DNA of 64,000 bases, from contig CANJLG010000010.1 of NCBI GenBank assembly GCA_947475095.1, positions 29,204-93,203 on the forward strand. Reading direction: 5' to 3'. Source of the DNA: Flavobacteriales bacterium (GTDB lineage Bacteria; Bacteroidota; Bacteroidia; Flavobacteriales_D; Crocinitomicaceae). This document shows positions 32,956 through 41,356 of this stretch, one piece after another (within the stretch, counting starts at the first letter, position 1; every line of letters starts with the position of its first letter). The notes beneath the pieces were generated by a model that worked only from the letters and a program-made list of their open reading frames with translations, had not been told where the DNA came from and made no database searches. The position numbers and the translations under genes are program-made.

Positions 32956-34407
32956 TTAATATTCTGCCAAAGCATTTAATACTACCGCCATTTTATTTAT
33001 TAATTGAGAGGTAGAGCAAGAATAATTGTTTACACAAAAAGAAAAGGCTACTTTTTTTCCAGAAATCGTTTCCACGTAGCCAGCATACGCTTTAACTTTA
33101 TTGAGAGTGCCGCTTTTAGCTATAACCCTTCCCTGACCAACTTGACCTTTACATATATTTCTTAAGGTTCCTGATACGCCAGCGACAGGTAAAGTTGATT
33201 TAAAATCAAGAAAGTTGGGCGATTTATACATAAATTCTAATAAGTCACAAAAATTAGTTGCTGAAATGGCATTTAAGCGAGATAACCCGCTTCCATCATT
33301 AATTTTCATATTTGTAAGGTTTATTTTTTGATCCCAATAACCCCTCAGTACTTTTAAACTTGAGCTGGTCGATCCATCACCAGTTTTAGCATAGCCTAAA
33401 TAATCTAGTAAGCCTTCGGCGAAAAGATTTACACTTTTGAGATTTGTCCAGTATGCGACATCTTTAATACTCTTTCCTGGTTGAGAAAATAGCAAATGAA
33501 AATTTTCAGAATAATCATTTTCTAACTTAGGAGATAATAACCTATATCCATTTGCTCTATTGTCAACTGTTATACCTTTTTGCTTTAAAACCGCCGTCCA
33601 TTCCTTGGCTAACTGATATTCCGAATCGGGCAAACTTCCTTTTACTTGAAAAGCATTTCTATTCGCGGGGATAGTGCCTCTTGCTTTTCTATTTAATGAA
33701 AAAATCTTCCCATCTATATAACAATCATCACTACTACTTGCCACCGCAGTAACAGCACAATTCATTACTAAACTATCAACCTTCGGAAATATAGTTACTA
33801 ACTTGGCTTTGCTACCAGCACCACCAGTTTGAAAATTAAGTTTTATCATGTTGTCATATAAATTAATGCCTGCATGAGGCGCCCCGAAGTAATTACCAAT
33901 ATCATCGTCTTTCCAACCAATTGGCGGACCGTCGTAACCATAAGCTGAACCATCCGCAATAACAGCTCCTTCGATTCCTTTAATGCCCATTAAAATAATA
34001 GAATCCGTCCAATTAGATAAGAAATCAAATTCGTGTCCTTCAGAATTAAAATAAGAACTTCCCATTGACACATCACCCGACCCTCTAATCCATAAATTAC
34101 CATGTAAAATACCATTTTGATCAATTGGGCCATCCGCATATATTCGTGTTACGGGAGTATAATTTTTACCCAGAACCTCAAAAGCGGTTGCAGTTGTAAA
34201 GAGCTTAGTTGTAGAGGCAGTAACGAGTGAACTATCTTTCATATATGAACCGATTATTGAATCTGATTCCAAATCGATAGCCAAAAAAGATAAACGCCCT
34301 GATTTCATTATGGGATCAGCCGCAAAAAGATTGATAGCCTTTTGAGCCTTTTGAGCATTAGCATTAATTAGGAAAAATAATGAAAATAATAAAATGTATT
34401 TTTGCAA
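32956..34407 (-). CDS. dacB: D-alanyl-D-alanine carboxypeptidase/endopeptidase, PBP4 type
   Basis: The 483-residue protein is a class C penicillin-binding protein (peptidase S13) that trims or opens peptidoglycan cross-links in the periplasm. The signal peptide covers residues 1-18 (FLINANA). The active-site SxxK is ASTTKLFTTA (about residues 63-72), the second motif lies in INDGSGLSRLNAIS, and the KSGT box is VIAKSGTLNKVKAYAGY. The start appears to be TTG: the signal peptide begins there and no ATG precedes it in frame. It is convergent to ddl. Confidence 0.9.
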   Translation of the reverse strand: MQKYILLFSLFFLINANAQKAQKAINLFAADPIMKSGRLSFLAIDLESDSIIGSYMKDSSLVTASTTKLFTTATAFEVLGKNYTPVTRIYADGPIDQNGILHGNLWIRGSGDVSMGSSYFNSEGHEFDFLSNWTDSIILMGIKGIEGAVIADGSAYGYDGPPIGWKDDDIGNYFGAPHAGINLYDNMIKLNFQTGGAGSKAKLVTIFPKVDSLVMNCAVTAVASSSDDCYIDGKIFSLNRKARGTIPANRNAFQVKGSLPDSEYQLAKEWTAVLKQKGITVDNRANGYRLLSPKLENDYSENFHLLFSQPGKSIKDVAYWTNLKSVNLFAEGLLDYLGYAKTGDGSTSSSLKVLRGYWDQKINLTNMKINDGSGLSRLNAISATNFCDLLEFMYKSPNFLDFKSTLPVAGVSGTLRNICKGQVGQGRVIAKSGTLNKVKAYAGYVETISGKKVAFSFCVNNYSCSTSQLINKMAVVLNALAEY

Positions 34408-34485
34408 AATCTGATTTTTCTTGTAAAAATCGATATTTAATTTAATTATTCATAGTTAATTTCTTAAATCCACAGGAAAACTTTT

Positions 34486-35670
34486 ATGTCGGATACAAAA
34501 AAAATTAAAATATTGAGAATAATTAATCGCTTTAACATAGGCGGGCCTGTTTATAATGCCATTTTACTGAGTGCATATATGCCCGAAGAATATGACACCT
34601 TGCTGATTGGTGGCTTACCGGAAAAAAATGAAGAAAATTCAACATATATAGCAGAAAAATATGGTGTTAATCCACTATTAATTTCAGAAATGCAGCGGGA
34701 ACCGAATTTTAAAAACGACCGAAAAGCCCTCAAGAAAATAAAAGAAATTATCTTAGCCTATCAACCTGACATTGTACATACCCATGCCTCAAAAGCAGGT
34801 GCATTAGGACGAAAAGCTGCCTTTGACTGTTCGGTTCCTATTGTGGTTCACACGTATCACGGACACGTATTTCATTCCTATTTCAATTGGTGGAAAACAA
34901 CATTATTTCAAGCGATTGAGAAGCGATTAGCAAAAAAAACAACAGGTATTATTGCAATCTCCGAGCTTCAAAAAAATGACCTTGCATTGAAATATAAGAT
35001 TTGCAAACCTGAGAAAATTGAAATAATCAATTTAGGACTAGATTTAGGGCCTTTTAATGAAAATAAAAGTGATAATCGCGACAAAACTAGAGCCGAATTT
35101 GGATTACACGATTCAGAAATTGCAATCGCCATTGTTGGCCGTTTGGCTCCCATAAAAAATCACGACTTGTTTTTAAAGTGTGCATCTGTTATCCATGAAA
35201 AAACAGTAAAAAAAGTCGTCTACTTTATTGTTGGTGGTGGCGAAGAATTTACGTCCATAGAAGAAAAAGTAAATGCTTTAAAGGCAAAAGGAATAGATAT
35301 TAGAATGACATCTTGGATAAAAGACATAAACACTTTTAATGCGGGGATGGACATCCTATGCCTTACTTCAAAAAATGAAGGGACACCCGTGAGCTTAATA
35401 GAGGCGCAAGCGGCAGGAATACCCTTTGTTTCAACTAAGGTTGGAGGAATAAAAGACATTGTTTCCGAAAACAATACCGGATATTTGGTTGACTTGAATG
35501 ATTCCGATGCATTCATTGAAAAATTACTACATTTAATCGAAAATGAAAATAAACGCCAAGAAATGTCACAAAAAGGATGGTCTTTCGTACAAGAAAAATT
35601 TCAATACAAAACATTAATTGCTAAAACTGATTCTTATTATAAATTTTTATTAAATCAAAAGAATTTATGA
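34486..35670 (+). CDS. glycosyltransferase family 4
   Basis: The 394-residue cytoplasmic enzyme has the GT-B fold of retaining sugar transferases: an N-terminal half with RFNIGGPVYNA and VHTHASKAGALGR, and a C-terminal GT4 domain with IAIVGRLAPIKNHDLFLK and the nucleotide-sugar-binding block LTSKNEGTPVSLIEAQAAGIPFVSTKVGGI (E-x7-E type). The sugar and acceptor cannot be told. It opens the polysaccharide unit and overlaps the Wza-like gene by 4 bases (ATGA). The likely role is one step of building a repeat unit on undecaprenyl phosphate. Confidence 0.9.
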   Translation: MSDTKKIKILRIINRFNIGGPVYNAILLSAYMPEEYDTLLIGGLPEKNEENSTYIAEKYGVNPLLISEMQREPNFKNDRKALKKIKEIILAYQPDIVHTHASKAGALGRKAAFDCSVPIVVHTYHGHVFHSYFNWWKTTLFQAIEKRLAKKTTGIIAISELQKNDLALKYKICKPEKIEIINLGLDLGPFNENKSDNRDKTRAEFGLHDSEIAIAIVGRLAPIKNHDLFLKCASVIHEKTVKKVVYFIVGGGEEFTSIEEKVNALKAKGIDIRMTSWIKDINTFNAGMDILCLTSKNEGTPVSLIEAQAAGIPFVSTKVGGIKDIVSENNTGYLVDLNDSDAFIEKLLHLIENENKRQEMSQKGWSFVQEKFQYKTLIAKTDSYYKFLLNQKNL

Positions 35671-36452
35671 GCCTAAAAACAATACTAAATCTTACTGTGA
35701 TTAGTGCATACTCATTGTTTCTTTTATCGGCTTGTTCAACTATGAATAGCAATGAGATGTTTCAGGTAGCAAAAAAAACCGACTTTAGCTATGATTCTAT
35801 ACCCACCGGACCTTTGGATGAGCATAAAATTAGTTTAGGTGATCGATTTAGCTTTTCATTTTCAACAAATTATGGAGAAAAAATAATAGTAGGTGCGTCA
35901 GGAATTTCAAATTCATCTAAAATTAACGAATCAAGTCCTCCAAGTCAACTTCAAGATTATTTAGTTCAACAAGATGGAACGGTAGAATTACCTTTGGTAG
36001 GAACTATAAAAGTAGCGGGTATGAGCACACGAGCACTTGAGGATCAACTTGAAGCATTCTTAGCAACAGACTATTTAAATCCCTTTGTTCAAATAAGGTT
36101 AACCAACCAGCGCTTAACGATATTCCCCGGTAAAAATTCGGCCCAAGTCATTACCTTACAGAATACGAACACATCTTTAATCGAAGTAATTGCCATGGCA
36201 AATGGAATTCGGGAAGACGGGCGTGCTAATTCCATCAAGTTAATTCGAAAAAAAGATAATAAACGAATGATTTATAAAATTGATCTATCGACAATTGAAG
36301 GATTAAAATACGGCGAAATGTTAGTTCAAAGCAATGATTGTATATATATTGACAGTAATCCAAGAATTACCAGAGAAATTTTGAAAGAAATTGCACCATG
36401 GCTGAGTGTTTTTTCAAGTTCTTTAGCTATCTACGCCATTTTTACCAAATAG
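35667..36452 (+). CDS. polysaccharide export lipoprotein, Wza/BexD-like
   Basis: The 261-residue product has a lipoprotein signal (LFLLSACSTMNS, Cys at about residue 23). A polysaccharide-export (poly_export) domain follows, with VQQDGTVELPLVGTIKVAGMSTRALEDQL (about 97-125), then a SLBB-like segment with LIEVIAMANGIREDGRANSIKLIRK. The last 25 residues are hydrophobic, which fits the C-terminal helix that crosses the outer membrane in Wza. It is shorter than Wza (about 380) with one SLBB domain, as is common in Bacteroidota. It should form the outer-membrane exit for the polymer with the tyrosine kinase next to it. Confidence 0.88.
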   Translation: MSLKTILNLTVISAYSLFLLSACSTMNSNEMFQVAKKTDFSYDSIPTGPLDEHKISLGDRFSFSFSTNYGEKIIVGASGISNSSKINESSPPSQLQDYLVQQDGTVELPLVGTIKVAGMSTRALEDQLEAFLATDYLNPFVQIRLTNQRLTIFPGKNSAQVITLQNTNTSLIEVIAMANGIREDGRANSIKLIRKKDNKRMIYKIDLSTIEGLKYGEMLVQSNDCIYIDSNPRITREILKEIAPWLSVFSSSLAIYAIFTK

Positions 36453-36461
36453 ACCGAACGA

Positions 36462-38846
36462 ATGCCAATAAGGATACTCAACAAAGAATTTAATTCAATC
36501 ATTTTAAATAATGTTCTTCGAAAGCATTGGTATAAGCCCGTCATATTAGTAGTTTTCGGGATAATTACTGCTTTCATTTATTTACGCTATACAAAACAAA
36601 CCTATGAGTCAAGTTCGATAATACAACTGGTAGAAGAGGACAAAGTAAAAGATGTTTTAGGGGATAAAGGAATCGTTCAAGCTTCAACAGATTTATCGAA
36701 GGAGATAGAATTTTTACGTTCAGACGTTCTTTTTGATGCTGTACTCAAGCAATTAAACATGAATGTCAGTCTGTTTTCGGAAGGGAAATTACTTACCAAG
36801 GACCTCTATGGAAACGCTCCGTTTTCAATCGTTATATATTCGCTTTACGATTCTTCATTTTGCGGAAAAAGAATCAATTTATCCATAGAAAATAAAAATA
36901 TCATCTTGCTAACCTATAGCCATAATGGTAAAATATTTAAAACGAAAGGGACTCTTAATAATATCATCAAAACGAATCATTTTCAATTATCAATTAAGTC
37001 GAACAACGCAAAAGAAGTGTATGATGTAATCCAAAGCAACACGCTATATTTTAAATTCAATAACCAAAAAATATTGAGAGATGAGATGAAAAGCGGATTA
37101 AATATTGAGCAATTAGATCCAAATGCCAAAACAATAAAGATATCCTTTTCAAATAATAATCCTATAATATGCTACAATGTTGTCGATAATTTAATCGATA
37201 CTTATATAAATTTTGACAAGATAAATAAGCAAACAAAAACAAATCAAACCATCATATTTATCGATCAACAATTAGATTCATTATCAAGAATATTAAAAAG
37301 TTCTCAAGATAGCCTAAGTAATTTTCAGCGAAATGAAAAAATATCAAATCCAGAAAGAGTGGAAACTCAACTGTCCAATGACATTAATGAATTAACGCTT
37401 AGCTTATTAGAAATTAATCAGGAAATTTCAATTTTAGTAATGATTAATAATAAAATAAGCATCGATCCAAATCGCTTAGAAATTTATCGCTTAATTCCCG
37501 AAATGGTTGGAAAGAAAAGTTTTGAAGCTAGCCTACTAAGGCAAGTTGAAGAACTAAATCAATTACTTGAGGCTCAAGAAGATTTATTACGAGAGGTGAC
37601 AAAGGAGAATAAGCAAAATAAAGTGTTAAACGAGCGTATTAAAAACAGAATTCTCACCATTAAACAAGGAATAAATATTATCGATGACCGTCTGAAAAAT
37701 GACAAAGGAATCATTGAAGCAAGAATTACCGAATTAGAATCTAACTATTTCGAATTACCCGAGAAAAAAATGGAATTCGATCGTTTAAAATACATACAAG
37801 AATTAAACAATAGATATTTTACATTATTCACTGAAAAAAAGATAGAATATGAGTTATCTAATGCAGGATACTCTTCTTCAAACCGAATTTTAAACGCCCC
37901 AACTATCCCAATAGCAGCCATATATCCAAATAACAAACTGACCTATTTCCTATTAGGTTTCTTGGGTTTACTTATTGGGCTCGGAACCATCATTTTTAAA
38001 TATCTTACATACAACGAAATAACTAACATTCAAGACCTACAAGCCTTACTACCTAGCGAAACAAATATACTTGGATCAGTACCCATTCATAGAAAAAAGA
38101 TGAAGTACTCTCAAATTGTTGTAAGCGAAACGTCAAAGTCTCGTTTGGCAGAATCAATTAGAAACATTCGTTCCAACATGAGTTTTGTTAATAAAGATGC
38201 AAAAGTAATCGCCGTATCTTCATCAGTTTCTGGCGAAGGAAAAACATTTGTAATCTTAAATCTTGCCGGTCTTATTGCAGCAAGTGGAAAGAAAACATTA
38301 ATTATTGACCTTGATTTAAGGAAGCCAAAAGTGCACCATGGATTTAATGTTGAAAATTCGAATGGGATGAGTAATTATATTTCTGGTTTATCTACCTTCG
38401 ATGAGGTTATTAAACATTCCACTTATAATAATTTAGATTTTATTACTTCAGGCTTAATACCACCAAACCCCTCCGAATTAATTCAAAGTGACGCTTTTAA
38501 AACGATTCTCAGCGATTTAAAAGAACGCTATGACATTATCCTTATCGATAATCCTCCTGTAGGAATCGTTTCAGACGGAATTCATATACTTGCACAAGCG
38601 GATATTCCGATCTACATCTTTAAAGCCAATTTTTCAAAACGTATTTTTGCTGAGCGTGTAGAAGAATTGTTTAAAGTTCAAAAAATAAATAAGCTTAATG
38701 TTATTTTAAATGGGGTTGAAAATAATAATTCTATTTATGGATATGGCTATCAATATTCGTATACCGATACAGGGTATTATACAGAAGATGAACAAAGCGG
38801 TTTTTTTCTTTTTAATTGGATAAATAAAATGAAATGGAAGAAATAA
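36462..38846 (+). CDS. polysaccharide co-polymerase and BY-type tyrosine kinase, Wzc-like
   Basis: The 794-residue inner-membrane protein has a Wzz domain between two membrane segments (about residues 22-40 and 487-508), with a long periplasmic coiled coil (QLDSLSRILKSSQDSLSNFQ, VEELNQLLEAQEDLLREV). The cytoplasmic bacterial tyrosine kinase domain shows Walker A SVSGEGKTF (about 588-597), Walker A' LIIDLDLRKPK and Walker B IILIDNPPVG. A tyrosine cluster near the end (YGYGYQYSYTDTGYY) is the usual site of autophosphorylation, which sets polymer length and export. The stop lies inside rfbC, 13 bases overlapping. Confidence 0.94.
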   Translation: MPIRILNKEFNSIILNNVLRKHWYKPVILVVFGIITAFIYLRYTKQTYESSSIIQLVEEDKVKDVLGDKGIVQASTDLSKEIEFLRSDVLFDAVLKQLNMNVSLFSEGKLLTKDLYGNAPFSIVIYSLYDSSFCGKRINLSIENKNIILLTYSHNGKIFKTKGTLNNIIKTNHFQLSIKSNNAKEVYDVIQSNTLYFKFNNQKILRDEMKSGLNIEQLDPNAKTIKISFSNNNPIICYNVVDNLIDTYINFDKINKQTKTNQTIIFIDQQLDSLSRILKSSQDSLSNFQRNEKISNPERVETQLSNDINELTLSLLEINQEISILVMINNKISIDPNRLEIYRLIPEMVGKKSFEASLLRQVEELNQLLEAQEDLLREVTKENKQNKVLNERIKNRILTIKQGINIIDDRLKNDKGIIEARITELESNYFELPEKKMEFDRLKYIQELNNRYFTLFTEKKIEYELSNAGYSSSNRILNAPTIPIAAIYPNNKLTYFLLGFLGLLIGLGTIIFKYLTYNEITNIQDLQALLPSETNILGSVPIHRKKMKYSQIVVSETSKSRLAESIRNIRSNMSFVNKDAKVIAVSSSVSGEGKTFVILNLAGLIAASGKKTLIIDLDLRKPKVHHGFNVENSNGMSNYISGLSTFDEVIKHSTYNNLDFITSGLIPPNPSELIQSDAFKTILSDLKERYDIILIDNPPVGIVSDGIHILAQADIPIYIFKANFSKRIFAERVEELFKVQKINKLNVILNGVENNNSIYGYGYQYSYTDTGYYTEDEQSGFFLFNWINKMKWKK

Positions 38847-39376
38847 AAACGACTATTGATGATTTGATACTAATTAAACCCTCTGTTTATAAGGATGAGC
38901 GCGGTGAATTTCTAGAGTCATATAATGACAAAAAATATCCGCCGTTAATTAAGGAATTTCAATTTTCACAAGACAACCTATCTAAATCTCATAAGCATGT
39001 TTTAAGAGGCTTGCACTTTCAATTACCGCCCTATGCTCAAGGTAAATTAGTCCAAGTATTAAGAGGTTGCGTACTTGACGTCGCAGTAGACTTAAGGAAA
39101 AGTAGCCCAACATTTGGAAAGTACTTTAGCGTCGAACTAAATGAAGACAATAAATTACAATTATGGATTCCAGTAGGATTTGCACATGGATTTATAGCAA
39201 AAGAAGCAGATACTATTTTTTCCTACAAGTGCAGTAATAGTTATACGCCCTCTCACGAGAGAACTTTACTGTGGAATGATTCTGAGCTAAGTATTGACTG
39301 GGGATTTGAATCGCCAATCGTATCTTCAAAAGACCGCGATGGGATATTGTATAAAGATTTTAAGAGTCCATTTTAA
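38834..39376 (+). CDS. rfbC: dTDP-4-dehydrorhamnose 3,5-epimerase
   Basis: The 180-residue RmlC cupin epimerises the dTDP-4-keto-6-deoxyglucose intermediate on the way to dTDP-L-rhamnose. Key parts are DERGEFLESY, LSKSHKHVLRGLHFQ (catalytic His region, about residues 49-63), GKLVQVLRGCVLDVAVDLRKSSPTFGKY and PVGFAHGF. It starts 13 bases inside the kinase gene. No rfbA, rfbB or rfbD is in the window, so the partner enzymes must be elsewhere. Its presence suggests that the polymer contains rhamnose or a related deoxysugar. Confidence 0.93.
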   Translation: MEEIKTTIDDLILIKPSVYKDERGEFLESYNDKKYPPLIKEFQFSQDNLSKSHKHVLRGLHFQLPPYAQGKLVQVLRGCVLDVAVDLRKSSPTFGKYFSVELNEDNKLQLWIPVGFAHGFIAKEADTIFSYKCSNSYTPSHERTLLWNDSELSIDWGFESPIVSSKDRDGILYKDFKSPF

Positions 39377-39379
39377 GGT

Positions 39380-40444
39380 ATGACAATGCTATATCATTAT
39401 TTAATTTTCTTTGCTAGCGGATTAATTTGTACACTAATTTTCAATCGCCTATTGATAAATTTTTCAGCTTCCTTAGGGATACGAAATAAAAATGATATTA
39501 CTGTGCGCTGGAGTAACCAATCTAAGCCATCTTTAGGTGGGATAAGCTTGTTTTTAAGCTTTTTAGGCTTTATAATTTTATATCTCTTTCTAAATCCATC
39601 CATTAATTTATTCAGCCAAAGTGCATTTACTGGGCTCTTTATCGCTGCTAGCCTTGCCTTTATGATGGGTATTTTCGATGATGTATACAACACCCGTCCA
39701 CTTATTAAATTAAGTATTCAAATCTGCTGCGGCCTTATTTTTTACTACACTGGTAGCATGATCGAAATTACTGCCTATCCCCTACTTAACATTACTATTA
39801 CAGTATTTTGGGTCGTCATGTTAATGAATTCGTTAAACCTACTAGATAATATGGATGGAATAACAGGTATTACGACAATTTTTATATTGATTGCTTGTTT
39901 TTCAGTGAACCTACTCCTAAGTATTGACACTAACCAATTGTGGAACGTAATGCTTCTTTCAGTAATTGGATCACTAATTGGATTTTTAGTTTATAATCAT
40001 CCACCAGCAAAACTTTTTATGGGTGATTCAGGGAGTCAATATTTAGGATTAATAGTCGCTTTTTTTTCCATTAAATTTATTTTTGGTGCCGGCAGTATCA
40101 CTAATGCAATTCCTTTATGGCAAGTTATTCTAGGTGTAATTGTATGCTGTAGTGCTCCATTAATTGATACGTTTACAGTTTTCTTTAATCGACTTAAACG
40201 CAAGAGCTCTCCATTCATTGGGGGGAAAGACCACACTACTCACCACCTTGTATATAAAGGCTACAGTGAAAAACAAGTTTTTTATTGCTTTACCCTAATT
40301 GGATTTATTTCAGCCTTATTTACATTTTTATTATTTTGGCAGGCAAGAAGTACTATGAATTGGTTTAGTTTTTTAGCACTTGCTTGGTTTTTATTTGCCT
40401 TCTATTTTCTGTATAAAAAATACCCTCATAAAAAGTCAAAATAA
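39380..40444 (+). CDS. UDP-sugar:undecaprenyl-phosphate sugar-1-phosphate transferase (WecA/MraY family)
   Basis: The 354-residue polytopic protein has about ten membrane segments and the family loops: GIFDDVYNTRPLIKL (Asp-Asp, about residues 97-111), NLLDNMDGITG (about 151-161), FMGDSGSQYLGL (about 212-223) and the His-rich KDHTTHHLVYKGYS. These fit WecA/TagO-type enzymes that load the first sugar phosphate on the lipid carrier; MraY itself would sit in the dcw cluster. It follows rfbC by 3 bases and the transglycosylase gene starts directly after its stop, so it belongs to the same unit. Confidence 0.9.
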   Translation: MTMLYHYLIFFASGLICTLIFNRLLINFSASLGIRNKNDITVRWSNQSKPSLGGISLFLSFLGFIILYLFLNPSINLFSQSAFTGLFIAASLAFMMGIFDDVYNTRPLIKLSIQICCGLIFYYTGSMIEITAYPLLNITITVFWVVMLMNSLNLLDNMDGITGITTIFILIACFSVNLLLSIDTNQLWNVMLLSVIGSLIGFLVYNHPPAKLFMGDSGSQYLGLIVAFFSIKFIFGAGSITNAIPLWQVILGVIVCCSAPLIDTFTVFFNRLKRKSSPFIGGKDHTTHHLVYKGYSEKQVFYCFTLIGFISALFTFLLFWQARSTMNWFSFLALAWFLFAFYFLYKKYPHKKSK

Positions 40445-41356
40445 ATGAAAATATACATCATTTTATTACTCACCATTTTGATGTTTGGGTGCAAAGACGA
40501 AATAAGCCAAAAAAAAATAATAAGCCAAACTTCCAAACAAAATGAGTTACCAAAGCTGCCATTAAAAATGACGCTTTTTGGTGAGACCATAGATTTGCAA
40601 GATGAAGACATACGCGAACGCTTAGAAAATGAACTGATTGTTAATTCATACTTTCATAGTTCTACCACCCTTATTATCAAAAGAGCAAATCGGTTTTTTC
40701 CGAACATTGAAAAATTATTAAAAGAAGAAAAAATACACGATGATTTTAAATATTTGAGTGTTATTGAAAGTAATTTAACCCAAGCTAGAAGTCCAGCAGG
40801 CGCATTAGGATTTTGGCAATTTATGCCCCAAACAGCAAGTGAATATAATTTAGTGGTCAATGATGAAATTGACGAGCGCCTTAATGTTCATAAAAGTACC
40901 CTTGCTGCCTGTGCTTATTTAAGAAAATCTCACGCTGAATTTAAGAATTGGGTCTTAGCTGCAGCATCGTACAATAGAGGTTTGAACGGACTTCGTTCCG
41001 ATATGGAAAATCAATATGCAACAAATTATTTTGATATCGAAATGAACAATGAAACTGCGCGGTATGTTTTTAGGATTATGGCAATGAAGCTCATCCTAGA
41101 AAATCCTAAGGCATACGGATTCAATATTAATTCTAGTGATTTATATCCTGAACGAAAGACATACAGTACGGTGATTAACTCTCCAATAGAAGATTTAGCG
41201 TTGTGGGCAAAAAACAAGGGTGCCAACCTTAAGATCTTGCGAAAATTAAATCCCTGGTTGATTGGGAATTCCCTAACTATTCAGCCATTAAATTATACAA
41301 TTGATCTTCCAATAGCTAGCTATAATCTGAAAAATTACCTCGATTACAAAAAATGA
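40445..41356 (+). CDS. lytic transglycosylase lipoprotein, MltD-like
   Basis: The 303-residue product is a lipoprotein (MKIYIILLLTILMFGC, Cys16). Its SLT domain (about residues 95-225) carries the catalytic glutamate in SVIESNLTQARSPAGALGFWQFMP and the later AAASYNRG and ETARYVFRIMAMK motifs. The C-terminal part (about 240-300) resembles a degenerate LysM-like module (LKILRKLNPWLIGNSLTIQ). It cleaves peptidoglycan glycan strands, perhaps making room for export machinery. It directly abuts the preceding transferase gene and overlaps uvrA by 4 bases. Confidence 0.9.
   Translation: MKIYIILLLTILMFGCKDEISQKKIISQTSKQNELPKLPLKMTLFGETIDLQDEDIRERLENELIVNSYFHSSTTLIIKRANRFFPNIEKLLKEEKIHDDFKYLSVIESNLTQARSPAGALGFWQFMPQTASEYNLVVNDEIDERLNVHKSTLAACAYLRKSHAEFKNWVLAAASYNRGLNGLRSDMENQYATNYFDIEMNNETARYVFRIMAMKLILENPKAYGFNINSSDLYPERKTYSTVINSPIEDLALWAKNKGANLKILRKLNPWLIGNSLTIQPLNYTIDLPIASYNLKNYLDYKK

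Noticed and set aside
34486..41356. A complete capsule or O-antigen locus
   Set aside because: Only export, kinase, one glycosyltransferase, rfbC and an initiating transferase are here; no flippase, polymerase or further sugar genes lie in the window.
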